In this document: piece by piece, positions 1 through 8,378 of the stretch
Layout: each line of letters starts with the position of its first letter
How positions within the stretch are numbered: the first letter of the stretch is position 1
Source of the DNA: CAZJBS01 sp964544475
GTDB taxonomy: Bacteria; CLD3; SB21
Direction of reading: 5' to 3'
Length of the DNA stretch: 64,000 nt
Assembly: GCA_964544475.1 (NCBI GenBank)
Contig: CAZJBS010000012.1
Location: 23,840 to 87,839, forward strand
Translations under genes and position numbers: made by a program
Notes under the pieces: model-generated
What the model was told of the DNA's origin: nothing
What the model saw: the letters and a program-made list of their open reading frames with translations, nothing else
Database searches by the model: none

Positions 1-912
1 ATGGTCATCTGGGCCAACCATAACATGCGCACCGCGATTTCTGCCATGCAAAAGACCAGCCGGCAGATTTTTGAAGATCAATCGCTCATCAACGTCGAAG
101 ACAAGATTGTGTCGGTGGCGGAGGTATTCCGGCTTCAAAATGCCGATGAACTGGAACAGGCGGAAGACCGTTATCTGCCCACGACGGGTAAGAATGTGAA
201 CGCCATTATTCTGGCTGCCTCGGAAGGTTACAATTTGAAGGAGTTGACCAAGGACATTCCAAAGGTGCTGCTCAAGGTGCAAGGAAAGACACTGCTGGCG
301 CGGACGACGGACGAATTCAACCGGGTTGGAATCAAAGACATCACGGTCGTGAGGGGTTATCGAAAGGAAAAAGTAACCGGGGCGAATATCCGAACTGTGG
401 ACAACGATGATTTCAGCGATACAAAGGAGTTGTACTCCCTATTTATGGCCAGGGATCAGATCAAAGAAAATACGGTTATCGCTTACGGGGACATCGTCTT
501 CAAGGGATTTATTCTCAATGATCTGCTCAATGACTCCAACGATGTGACGATGATTGTGGATTCGGATTTCAGTATCACCCGTGATATTTTCAAGGACTAT
601 ACGAAAGCGGAGCGCCCCTATTCGAAGAATCTTTTCCAGGATACGGTACGATTCGAGAAGATGTCCAATACGTTGCCGGATGCCGATATACATGGTGAAT
701 TTATTGGACTTTGGAAGGTCGGACCCAAAGGGGCCGCCGCAGTCCAAACGGCTTTTGAAGTCCTTTCCCGCAAGGACGGTTTTCGACACATGCGGATGGC
801 TGATCTCTTCAATGAAATGTCAAAACACGCGACGGTCGCCGTCAAGTACATTCGCGGATCCTGGCTCGACATCGATGACGTCGTTGCGCTCCAGAAAGCC
901 GGAGACCTTTAG
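1..912 (+). CDS. PEP mutase-nucleotidyltransferase fusion, 5'-truncated by window edge
   Basis: Only the C-terminal end of the phosphoenolpyruvate mutase domain (about residues 1-60 of the visible 303) is present. It has the VIWANHNMR and INVEDKIVSV..VFRLQ blocks typical of enzymes that isomerise PEP to phosphonopyruvate. The Met at position 1 is internal to that fold, so the real start and the catalytic EDK..NS region lie upstream. From about residue 66 a second, nucleotidyltransferase-like domain follows (IILAAS, DIPKVLLKVQGK, YGDIVF). Family members have AAGxGxRL in the first loop; here it reads AASEGYNL, losing a Gly and the Arg, so catalysis by this domain is doubtful. PEP mutase fused to PntC-type cytidylyltransferase is a known arrangement. 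The stop TAG overlaps the GTG of the next gene. It is the first visible gene of the phosphonate cluster. Confidence 0.88.
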   Translation: MVIWANHNMRTAISAMQKTSRQIFEDQSLINVEDKIVSVAEVFRLQNADELEQAEDRYLPTTGKNVNAIILAASEGYNLKELTKDIPKVLLKVQGKTLLARTTDEFNRVGIKDITVVRGYRKEKVTGANIRTVDNDDFSDTKELYSLFMARDQIKENTVIAYGDIVFKGFILNDLLNDSNDVTMIVDSDFSITRDIFKDYTKAERPYSKNLFQDTVRFEKMSNTLPDADIHGEFIGLWKVGPKGAAAVQTAFEVLSRKDGFRHMRMADLFNEMSKHATVAVKYIRGSWLDIDDVVALQKAGDL

Positions 913-1995
913 TGGAACGGGGGAAACCGGATCAAGTTCTGATCTTCCTGAACGCCAATACGGCATGGATGGTGAACCGCGGGCCGTATGGCGTGAATCC
1001 CGTCCAACGCCTTGTCCGCCAATTTCGGGGCATGGGATATGAAAATATTCATGTCGTTGCCGATGACGCAGACGGTTGGTCATCCGGCCAGTGCGACGGT
1101 CTGTCCATCCAACATCTGCAGGACATACAACTGATTTCCGAATGGAATATCATTGTCGAGGGAGATACGATTGCAGATGGCCGGCTGCTGGCATTCCTGG
1201 ACAACAAGCCGATGGCCGCACGGTTCATTCAACCGCAGCAGGAGGCGCCCCTGCTGGCGCGAGTTACCCATACCCAGATGAGGCAGGCCATGGCATCGGG
1301 CGTCAGTGTCGGGGACCTATTGCACAAGATCAGAGGGATGGCCGACGTGCGATCGGTTGATNNNNNNNNNNNNNNNNNNNNNNNNNNNNNNNNNNNNNNN
1401 NNNNNNNNNNNNNNNNNNNNNNNNNNNNNNNNNNNNNNNNNNNNNNNNNNNNNNNNNNNNNTTAATCGGCCTGATTTCCACATTGGCTTCTCCCATTTTC
1501 TGGTTCGTCGGTGACGAAGGCTGGGCTCTCGCGTTGGCGTGGCTGGCGCTCTTCACCGTTGAGTTTGGCGACAAGTACGCTCTTCTCATCGAACAGGAAC
1601 ACAGGTTCATAAGGGCCATTACGACGTTCGCATCCTGGTTTTGGCCGTATGGGTGGGGATTGCTTTTCGGGGCGATGCTGTCGCGTGAACGGCCGGAGGC
1701 CTTCGAACTGACGGCCGTGTGGGTCCTGGCCATGGTCGTCAGCGATATGTCGGAATGGCTTATCAAACGCCGACAGGGCAAGCACCCGGATGACTGGTCG
1801 CTTTCCGATCGCATATTTAGCCTTCTGGCCGCCGACGAAGCCATCCTGATCCTCTGTCTGACACTTGAGTTCAAGTTCGACACGCCGGAGTTGGGGTTCC
1901 TAACCGGCGTCGGATGGGCCGCCGCCACGGCTGTTTGGCGAATAGCCCAGGTTCTTCGTTTTGGACTTCAAACCCGTAACGTGAGGATGGCATGA
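912..1995 (+). CDS. Fusion protein: NTase-like N-terminus plus degenerate CDP-alcohol phosphatidyltransferase-like membrane domain; interrupted by assembly gap
   Basis: The GTG start overlaps the upstream TAG by one base. Residues 1-150 (912-1361) form a soluble domain reminiscent of a degraded nucleotidyltransferase (VLIFLNANTAW, IIVEGDTIADGRLLAFL). After 100 Ns the reading continues in a different frame (1462-1995), as expected for an arbitrary gap length, and ends in a TGA that overlaps the next ATG. The 177 residues after the gap are mostly hydrophobic and align by eye over their whole length with the membrane domain of the neighbour at 1992-3278 and of the protein at 32662-33864. The signature DxxDGxxAR..GxxxDxxxD is not visible: the equivalent stretch reads VEFGDKYALL. 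I infer a catalytically dead paralogue, though the missing bases or two separate genes could change this view. Confidence 0.6.
1362..1461. other. Assembly gap (100 Ns)
   Basis: Exactly 100 unknown bases, the usual placeholder for a scaffold join of unknown length. It lies between the soluble and membrane parts of one gene and shifts the apparent frame. The true missing length could be larger or smaller. Confidence 0.98.
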
Positions 1996-3278
1996 CGGAA
2001 ACATCGATTCACGTGATTGTCGACGCGACGTCCGAGTCCAGTCTCATCGAGTTGTTTCACATTCCATTGTGGGAACGATGTCTCCGGCTCGCAGCGACGT
2101 CGGGGTTGCGTTATTCCACCGTACTGCTGAGCGAATCGACCAAACAGAAATGTCATCGGCGTAAGGACTTTGGCAAGTTTCATGACCTGCGATGTGAATT
2201 CAAGGTGATCGATGGCCCGATTGGGGAAGCGTTGTCCAGGCTGGCTCAACCCGGAATGACCTATGTGCTCATGGCCGGTGATGCGGTCTATCAGGATTCG
2301 CTGGTGAAAGCGATCGCCGCTCCCACGGAGTTCTTCCGATATCTGGATTCGTCCACGCCGACGCCAGGCCTTTTTAAAATCGGCGGTGAACAACTGGCGC
2401 GCGTGTCGGGATGGACTTTGCCGGACGTTGAAAGACAATTGGCCGTCGCCGGCGAATTACGGGAACGGGACATATCGAAAATGAGCGCCTATGTGCCATC
2501 CCAACGCAAAGAAATCCGCCCTTACATGTTTCGGGTCACAACCACGAAAGAGGCGCATGCGGCGGAGCGGTTCGTATTCGAAGTCACCCATTATGGTTCC
2601 CTCGATTTTGTGGCCAAACATCTTTACAAGGAGATATCCAAACTTTTCGTCACCTGGCTTTGCCGAACGACGATCACGCCAAACCAGGTGACCTATGTCA
2701 GCATCGTTTTCGCGGTGGCGGTCATCCCGCTCTTTTTTCTGGGATACATGACCGCCGGCCTTGTGTGCGGCATCATCGTGAGCTTCCTGGACGTTCTGGA
2801 CGGGAAGCTGGCGCGTTTCACGTACCGGATGAGCGACAAAGGGGATGCGTTGGATCATGTGGCTGACCGTCTCAATATCGTGACCTATTACCTCGGATTT
2901 GGACTGGGATTGTACACCGGCTCCTACACTTCCTCGTTGGAGACCGCGATGTGGCTGGCCGGGCTGAGTTTTGTTGGTCAGCACATTGACAAATCGGTGG
3001 TCCGGACGTTTCGCTTGAGAATAGGCATTCGGTTGGATGAACACAAGAAGGCAGACGTCTGGGTCCGGCTGATTCGGCCCGGTCGCAATGTGTTGTTGTG
3101 TTTCATCGCTATCGGCCTGCTGTTCGACCGGCTTGTCGATACCTTCATCGTGTATACCATCCTGATATATCTGGTTGGTTTTTATCATATGATCCGGCTC
3201 AAAATGGAATGGGACCGTACGCCGGTATTCCATTTTCCCGTGCAGGGTCAAACGCTCGGCGCTTTGCGTCAGGAATAA
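1992..3278 (+). CDS. NTase-like/CDP-alcohol phosphatidyltransferase fusion, intact catalytic motif
   Basis: 428 residues starting at an ATG that overlaps the previous stop (ATGA). Residues 1-190 form a soluble domain resembling a degenerate nucleotidyltransferase (YVLMAGDAVYQDSL). Residues 220-428 are a multi-helix membrane domain. The CDP-alcohol phosphatidyltransferase signature is complete: DVLDGKLAR, eight residues, then GDALDHVAD, with all four Asp present. Such enzymes transfer a phospho-alcohol from a CDP-alcohol to an acceptor hydroxyl in the membrane. The order soluble NTase then CDP-AP resembles the bifunctional inositol-phosphate cytidylyltransferase/DIPP synthase, but the N-terminal catalytic loop is not recognisable here. 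Its place inside the phosphonate cluster suggests that it transfers the activated phosphonate to a lipid alcohol. The actual donor and acceptor are unknown. Confidence 0.85.
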   Translation: MTETSIHVIVDATSESSLIELFHIPLWERCLRLAATSGLRYSTVLLSESTKQKCHRRKDFGKFHDLRCEFKVIDGPIGEALSRLAQPGMTYVLMAGDAVYQDSLVKAIAAPTEFFRYLDSSTPTPGLFKIGGEQLARVSGWTLPDVERQLAVAGELRERDISKMSAYVPSQRKEIRPYMFRVTTTKEAHAAERFVFEVTHYGSLDFVAKHLYKEISKLFVTWLCRTTITPNQVTYVSIVFAVAVIPLFFLGYMTAGLVCGIIVSFLDVLDGKLARFTYRMSDKGDALDHVADRLNIVTYYLGFGLGLYTGSYTSSLETAMWLAGLSFVGQHIDKSVVRTFRLRIGIRLDEHKKADVWVRLIRPGRNVLLCFIAIGLLFDRLVDTFIVYTILIYLVGFYHMIRLKMEWDRTPVFHFPVQGQTLGALRQE

Positions 3279-3305
3279 GTCAACACCATTGCCGGAGGAC
3301 GTGTC

Positions 3306-4436
3306 ATGATCAACACCAGGATGTTTGGTGAAGAACTCAAGAAACGTGGTTACGATTTCTACAGCGGCGTGCCATGTTCTTTTCTCAAAGATCTGATCAA
3401 CTATGCCATCAACGAATGTGACTATGTGATGGCCGCCAATGAAGGCGACGCCGTGGCGGCCTGTGCGGGCGCCTATGTGGGCGGACGAAAGTCGGTTTTT
3501 CTGTGCCAGAACAGCGGACTCACCAACGCCACTTCGCCCCTGACTTCCCTCACATGGACTTTCAAACTGCCCGTTCTGGGCATCGTCAGTCTTCGCGGTG
3601 AACCGGGGCTTCAGGACGAGCCGCAGCACGAACTGATGGGGGTCATCACGACCCGTCTGTTGGACCTCATGGAGATACCGTGGGAGTTTCTGTCCACGGA
3701 TGCTGAAGAAGCGATGCGCCAGATCGCACGGGCGGATGAGAACATCCTCCAGAACAGGACGTTCTTTTTTGTTGTCAAGAAAGGCACCTTTGAAAAAGAG
3801 ACGCTAAAACCGCAGTCTTTGAAACATTCATCCAACGTGCGGAAGAACGGGAAGTCGCGCGAAGATGCCCAGCCGAGCCGGACCGAAGTCCTGACGCGGC
3901 TCAATCAAATCAAGGACCTTCACACGGTCCACCTCGCGACCACAGGCAAGACCGGACGCGAACTCTATGAAGTGGAAGACGCGCCAAACAATCTCTATAT
4001 GGTTGGTTCGATGGGTTGCATCAGTTCGATGGCTCTGGGATTGGCCATCGCCAAACCCAACCGGAAAATCGTGGCCATCGAAGGCGACGGCGCGTTCTTG
4101 ATGCGCATGGGCAATGCAGCGACCAATGGCTACTACCATCCGGGCAACCTGCTGCATCTCTTGCTGGATAATAATTCCCATGATTCCACGGGCGGACAAG
4201 CGACGGTCTCGCACAATGTCAATTTCGTGGAATTGGCGGCTTCTGTCGGTTATTCCCACAGCGTTCATGTCCATGACCTTGATGAGTTGGAATCGGAAAT
4301 ACGCCGATGGAAAAAGGACGGTGGTTTGACGCTCCTGTACATGAAGATATCCAAAGGCTCGCCACCGGAATTGGGACGGCCCAAGATCAAGCCCTATCAG
4401 GTGAAAGAACGATTGATGGAATTTGTAAGGAACTGA
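3306..4436 (+). CDS. Phosphonopyruvate decarboxylase
   Basis: A 376-residue thiamine-diphosphate enzyme predicted to decarboxylate phosphonopyruvate to phosphonoacetaldehyde, the irreversible step that pulls the unfavourable PEP mutase reaction forward. The N-terminal pyrimidine-binding domain shows YSGVPCSFLKDL and the activating Glu in AANEGDA. The C-terminal domain has the diphosphate motif beginning GDGAFLMRMGN and ending LLLDNN (about residues 262-292). The length suits the family; sulfopyruvate decarboxylase is a close relative, but the neighbouring PEP mutase settles the assignment. The ATG has a good GGAGG site (GCCGGAGGACGTGTC). The start lies 27 bases after the preceding stop. Often called ppd, aepY or fom2 by pathway; I leave the symbol blank. 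Confidence 0.92.
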   Translation: MINTRMFGEELKKRGYDFYSGVPCSFLKDLINYAINECDYVMAANEGDAVAACAGAYVGGRKSVFLCQNSGLTNATSPLTSLTWTFKLPVLGIVSLRGEPGLQDEPQHELMGVITTRLLDLMEIPWEFLSTDAEEAMRQIARADENILQNRTFFFVVKKGTFEKETLKPQSLKHSSNVRKNGKSREDAQPSRTEVLTRLNQIKDLHTVHLATTGKTGRELYEVEDAPNNLYMVGSMGCISSMALGLAIAKPNRKIVAIEGDGAFLMRMGNAATNGYYHPGNLLHLLLDNNSHDSTGGQATVSHNVNFVELAASVGYSHSVHVHDLDELESEIRRWKKDGGLTLLYMKISKGSPPELGRPKIKPYQVKERLMEFVRN

Positions 4437-4442
4437 AAAGGT

Positions 4443-5156
4443 ATGATTCAGAAAGCAGTCATCGTAGCTGCCGGCTTGTCCAGTCGTTTGTACCCTCTAA
4501 CCCTGGAACGGCCCAAGGGGCTGTTGCCGGTTGGCGATCGGTCCCTTCTGGAAAGGTCTGTACAACTCCTTTCCAATCGAGGGATTACGAATATTGCGGT
4601 GGTCGTAGGCTACAAGCACGACCTGATCCGGTCGGCCCTCGGCCACGCCGTCCACTATGTTTCAAATCCTTTCTACCAGCACTGCAACAACATGGGTTCG
4701 TTATGGTTTGCCAAATCGTTTGTCGGAAACGATCCGTTTGCCTACCTTCACGGCGATATCGTGTACGATGAAGCCATTCTGGCAGACTCGCTGCAGCATG
4801 CCAACGCCCACGCCAACGATCTGGAACTGGTCACCGACTTTTCACACACGAACGAAGAAGCCATGAAAGTACGTGTTACCGATGGGTCTTACCTTGTTGA
4901 ATCCAACAAGCAGATTCCCATCCATGAGGCTGCGGGGGAATGGACAGGCATCGCCTTCATCAAGAATGTCGGCGTGACCATGTCGTATATCGAACGCGTG
5001 ATGGTGACCGAAGGTCTCAATTTCTACGATACGCATGCCTTTTCGCAAATGGCGCGGGATGGCTACAAAGTGTATTGCAGTCCCACCGGGCCGCGGCCGT
5101 GGTTGGAGATCGACTTCCTGGAAGACTACGAGCGCGCCCGGGAGCTCTTCAGATGA
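4443..5156 (+). CDS. Nucleotidyltransferase, probable phosphonate cytidylyltransferase (PntC-like)
   Basis: 237 residues of the sugar-1-phosphate nucleotidyltransferase fold with an intact nucleotide loop (VAAGLSSRLYPLT), the ERPKGLLPVG lysine motif and a metal-binding acidic pair (LHGDIVYDE). Proteins of this kind in phosphonate clusters (PntC) attach CMP to aminoethyl- or hydroxyethylphosphonate. LicC-like choline-phosphate cytidylyltransferases are similar, so the substrate is inferred from context only. It starts six bases after the decarboxylase stop, and its stop overlaps the next ATG, which implies translational coupling. Unlike the NTase domain fused to the PEP mutase upstream, this copy looks catalytically complete. 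Confidence 0.82.
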   Translation: MIQKAVIVAAGLSSRLYPLTLERPKGLLPVGDRSLLERSVQLLSNRGITNIAVVVGYKHDLIRSALGHAVHYVSNPFYQHCNNMGSLWFAKSFVGNDPFAYLHGDIVYDEAILADSLQHANAHANDLELVTDFSHTNEEAMKVRVTDGSYLVESNKQIPIHEAAGEWTGIAFIKNVGVTMSYIERVMVTEGLNFYDTHAFSQMARDGYKVYCSPTGPRPWLEIDFLEDYERARELFR

Positions 5157-6253
5157 AACCCTTTCATTATTACAATCCGGTTCGCATCGAATTCGGCAGG
5201 GGTCGGATGGACATCCTGCCGGAGTTGGTAGGCCAACGGCGTGCGCTGCTCGTGACAACATCCGGATTCATAAAGCGGGGCCTTCTCGATCGGCTGAAAT
5301 CCATTGCCCCTCAACTCGTCGAGGTCGTTTCGGACATTCCCTCCAATCCGACGTTTGATTCTCTGCGGCCCATTTACGATAACGCGTGGAAGCACGATTT
5401 CGACGTGATTGTCGCCGTGGGCGGTGGCAGTGTATTGGACGGCGCCAAGGCCCTCTCGGTGGGTTGTTCCGCCCGGAACTTCCAATTCGTGGAGAACCTG
5501 ATCCGCGGCGCCCAAAAGGCAGAGGCGTATCGCCTGACACCCATCATCGCGATTCCAACAACCGCAGGGACCGGGAGCGAAGTTACTCCATGGGCAACGA
5601 TTTGGGATATGGAGGCCAGAAAAAAATTTTCTCTTCACCTGCCGGATTTGTGGTCGGAATGGTGTCTGTGCGATCCGGAGCTCACGGTGTCTCTGCCGGC
5701 GGACATTACCCTGCATACGGCTTTGGATGCGTTGTCGCAGGCTCTCGAAGCGATCTGGAACAAGAATGCGAATCCGATTTCGACGTCCTATTCCATTCTT
5801 TCGGCGAGGACGATTCTAAGCATCCTTCCGCGGCTCGTCCATGATCTTTCCAATGTGAACAGGCGCGAAGAAATCCTGTTGGCGTCGTTGCAGACGGGGC
5901 TCTCATTTTCCAACACTCAAACGGCCGTGGCCCATGCCATTTCGTATTACGTGACGGCCCACAAGGGTACGCCGCATGGCGTGGCCTGTAGTTTTACGCT
6001 TCCAGCCATTGTGGACACGGTGGCCGGTCGCTTTCCAGAGGTGGATGCCGCGTTCCAAGCGATTTGGGGAGATCGCACCGGACGCGAACTTCGGCAATGG
6101 ATGACGGATCTTGGTGTTGGAACGCGAATCCAGGACTATGGTCTTTCACCTGACGACATGGAAAAAATCCGGGCCTCATTGACAGGCAACCCTCGCGCCA
6201 ACAACAGCCTTGTTCCAGTCGATTCTCTCTTTCAACGGCTTCTGAACGATTGA
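5153..6253 (+). CDS. Iron-type alcohol dehydrogenase, probable phosphonoacetaldehyde reductase
   Basis: 366 residues of the group III (iron-containing) alcohol dehydrogenase family, started at the ATG overlapping the previous TGA. NAD-binding GGGSVLDGAK lies near residue 90 and TAGTGSEVTPWAT near 138. Metal ligands: the Asp of LDALSQALE and the two His of AHAIS and TPHGVA are kept with the usual 14-residue spacing, but the first ligand His (normally DALTHAIE) is Gln. I believe the phosphonoacetaldehyde reductase subgroup (PhpC type) shares this change but cannot check it. The expected product is 2-hydroxyethylphosphonate. No aminotransferase for aminoethylphosphonate lies in the visible cluster, which favours the hydroxy product. 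Last gene of the cluster. Confidence 0.85.
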   Translation: MKPFHYYNPVRIEFGRGRMDILPELVGQRRALLVTTSGFIKRGLLDRLKSIAPQLVEVVSDIPSNPTFDSLRPIYDNAWKHDFDVIVAVGGGSVLDGAKALSVGCSARNFQFVENLIRGAQKAEAYRLTPIIAIPTTAGTGSEVTPWATIWDMEARKKFSLHLPDLWSEWCLCDPELTVSLPADITLHTALDALSQALEAIWNKNANPISTSYSILSARTILSILPRLVHDLSNVNRREEILLASLQTGLSFSNTQTAVAHAISYYVTAHKGTPHGVACSFTLPAIVDTVAGRFPEVDAAFQAIWGDRTGRELRQWMTDLGVGTRIQDYGLSPDDMEKIRASLTGNPRANNSLVPVDSLFQRLLND

Positions 6254-6304
6254 ATCCGTCCATCAAGAGATCGTTCGGCGTGTAACGCCTTTCCGGAATA
6301 GCGC

Positions 6305-8215
6305 ATGATACAACTGGTCAACCTGCATATGGAATTCGGCGGGCGCGTCCTTTTCGAGGACGTCTCGTGGAAAATCAATCCCAAGGACCGCATCGCGCTT
6401 ATTGGCGCCAATGGTACCGGCAAAAGCACGCTTCTGAAGATCATTTGCGGGGAAATGACCCCGACATCCGGCCATGTGGTGTTTCCGCGACATTGGCGAA
6501 TCGGATACCTGCCCCAACACGGCTTGCACGCGCGAGGGAAACCACTGATGGATGAGGTTTTGACCGCTTTCGCCGGAGTCGTAACCCTGCACGAACAAAT
6601 ACGATCGGTCGAACGGCAGCTGGCGGAATTGAGCCATGAGAGTCCCCAATACGAAAAAAGACTCGACGAATACGGAGCCCTGCAGCACCGATTTGAAGAT
6701 CTCGGCGGTTTTGCCGTTGAAGCGAAGGCGGCCCGGATTCTGTCCGGTCTTGGATTTGCTCAGGAAGACTATCAGAAACCGTGCGAGGCGTTTTCCGGCG
6801 GATGGCAGATGCGCATCGCGCTTGCCAAACTGCTCCTTCAACAGCCGGATACGTTGTTGCTGGACGAGCCGACCAACCACCTCGATGTGGAGTCCATCGA
6901 ATGGCTGGAATTGTATTTGAAAGACTACGATGGCTCTGTGCTGATGGTGTCGCACGACCGCTACTTCATCGATACCGTCTGCAACCGGATTACGGAGCTG
7001 GACCGAAGGGCCTTTACGCACTACGTGGGATCGTACGACGCTTACGAAGAGCAGAAAGCGCAGGCCGAAGAACAGCTGTTGAATTCCTACGAGCGTCAAC
7101 AGGATGAACTCAAACGAATCCAGGTCTTCATAGATCGCTTTCGATATAAAGCCACGAAAGCCCGGCAAGTTCAAAGTCGCGTCAAGATGCTGGAAAGGAT
7201 GGACAAGATTGTCCTGCCGGATGAAGAACGAAAAGCCGTCCATTTTCGCTTTCCACAGCCTGTCAAAAGCGGGCGGATCGTTTTGGAAATTGAGGACGTG
7301 CACCGGTCCTTTGGGGATCGCCACGTCCTGCGCGGCGTCAATTTGACACTGGAAAGAGGGGATCGTGTTGCCCTGGTGGGTCCCAATGGAGCCGGCAAAT
7401 CCACGTTGCTCAAGATCCTTACCGGTGGTCTTTCATGCGACAGGGGGGCCGTGCAGACCGGTCACAACGTCACGATGGAATATTTTGCCCAGCAGCAGGC
7501 CGACCATCTCAATCCGGACCACTCAGTTTATGAAGAAGTGTTTCTCGAAAGCAGCGGCCAGCCGCCATTGGTGCTGCGGACGATCCTCGGCGCGTTCTTG
7601 TTTTCAGGAGACGACATCAACAAGAAGGTCCGCGTTTTGAGCGGCGGCGAACGCGCGCGGTTGGCGTTCGCCAAGATGCTGCTCAATCCCGCCAATTTCA
7701 TCATACTTGATGAACCCACCAACCATATTGACGCTCAAACCAAGGACATTCTGTTGGGCGCTCTCATGGACTACGAAGGTACGCTCCTGGTCGTCTCCCA
7801 CGACCGCCATTTTGTCGACATGCTGGTCAACAAGGTGGCCGAACTCCGGCAGGGATCGATCCTGTGGCATATTGGAACTTACCAGGAATACCTGGAGAAA
7901 CGAAAACAGCGCGAACAGACGGTTGCCCTGACGCCCGTCGATACCTCGGCCAAGTCGGCGCAAAAAGAACAATGGTTGAACCAAAAGGAAAAACAGAAGC
8001 AGCATCTGGCTAAAAAACGGAAAGGCGAGAAAGAGCGTGCCGATTTGGAAAAACAGATTGAAGCCTCGGAAAAACGCAAAGAGACATTGGCGATAATGCT
8101 GGCCGATCCGGATATCTACAAGCAATCTGAAAAAGCCATTCGTATCCAGGATGAATACCGCGACGTCGAAAAGGAAATTGAAAGCCTTTATCGCAAGTGG
8201 GAGGCGATGGTTTGA
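6305..8215 (+). CDS. ABC-F family ATPase (ribosome-associated)
   Basis: 636 residues with two ABC ATPase domains and no membrane segments. First domain: Walker A GANGTGKST (34-42), signature FSGGW, Walker B LLLDEPTNHLD. Second domain: Walker A GPNGAGKST near 359, signature LSGGERARLAFAK, Walker B FIILDEPTNHID. Between them is a helical linker rich in Arg, Lys and Gln (about 240-320), as in translation factors that contact P-site tRNA. A charged coiled-coil C-terminal extension spans about 545-636. This is the YdiF/Uup/YheS class, which acts on stalled or initiating ribosomes; the exact subfamily cannot be told by eye. The gene starts 51 bases after the phosphonate cluster and may share its transcript, although the functions look unrelated. 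Confidence 0.93.
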   Translation: MIQLVNLHMEFGGRVLFEDVSWKINPKDRIALIGANGTGKSTLLKIICGEMTPTSGHVVFPRHWRIGYLPQHGLHARGKPLMDEVLTAFAGVVTLHEQIRSVERQLAELSHESPQYEKRLDEYGALQHRFEDLGGFAVEAKAARILSGLGFAQEDYQKPCEAFSGGWQMRIALAKLLLQQPDTLLLDEPTNHLDVESIEWLELYLKDYDGSVLMVSHDRYFIDTVCNRITELDRRAFTHYVGSYDAYEEQKAQAEEQLLNSYERQQDELKRIQVFIDRFRYKATKARQVQSRVKMLERMDKIVLPDEERKAVHFRFPQPVKSGRIVLEIEDVHRSFGDRHVLRGVNLTLERGDRVALVGPNGAGKSTLLKILTGGLSCDRGAVQTGHNVTMEYFAQQQADHLNPDHSVYEEVFLESSGQPPLVLRTILGAFLFSGDDINKKVRVLSGGERARLAFAKMLLNPANFIILDEPTNHIDAQTKDILLGALMDYEGTLLVVSHDRHFVDMLVNKVAELRQGSILWHIGTYQEYLEKRKQREQTVALTPVDTSAKSAQKEQWLNQKEKQKQHLAKKRKGEKERADLEKQIEASEKRKETLAIMLADPDIYKQSEKAIRIQDEYRDVEKEIESLYRKWEAMV

Positions 8216-8378
8216 AGCATGAAAGCCCCAAAGACCGAAATCCATGGGGCTCTCATCATGAGGAGGAGAGGAGGTAATTGAAAAGAAAAATGAACCTGTC
8301 AGCGGTTCACTTCACGTGAACGAAGGGACTGAAGAAATGTTTCAAAGAATTTTGTGAATTCGAAAGGTCGATAGCCGC
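8216..8378. other. Intergenic region with two small hairpins
   Basis: This region lies between the convergent ABC-F and AEC genes. A 7-bp inverted repeat (AGCCCCA at 8224-8230, TGGGGCT at 8245-8251) follows the ABC-F stop but has no T-tract, so it is at best a weak terminator. A second perfect inverted repeat, GTTCAC/GTGAAC with a 5-base loop, sits at 8305-8321. A purine-rich GAGGAGG-like stretch precedes a possible nine-codon frame at 8290; nothing else supports it as a gene. Confidence 0.4.

Noticed and set aside
2457..3629. 390-codon open frame opposite the CDP-alcohol phosphatidyltransferase gene
   Set aside because: Antisense shadow of two well-supported genes; sequence rich in His and Gln with no recognisable fold.
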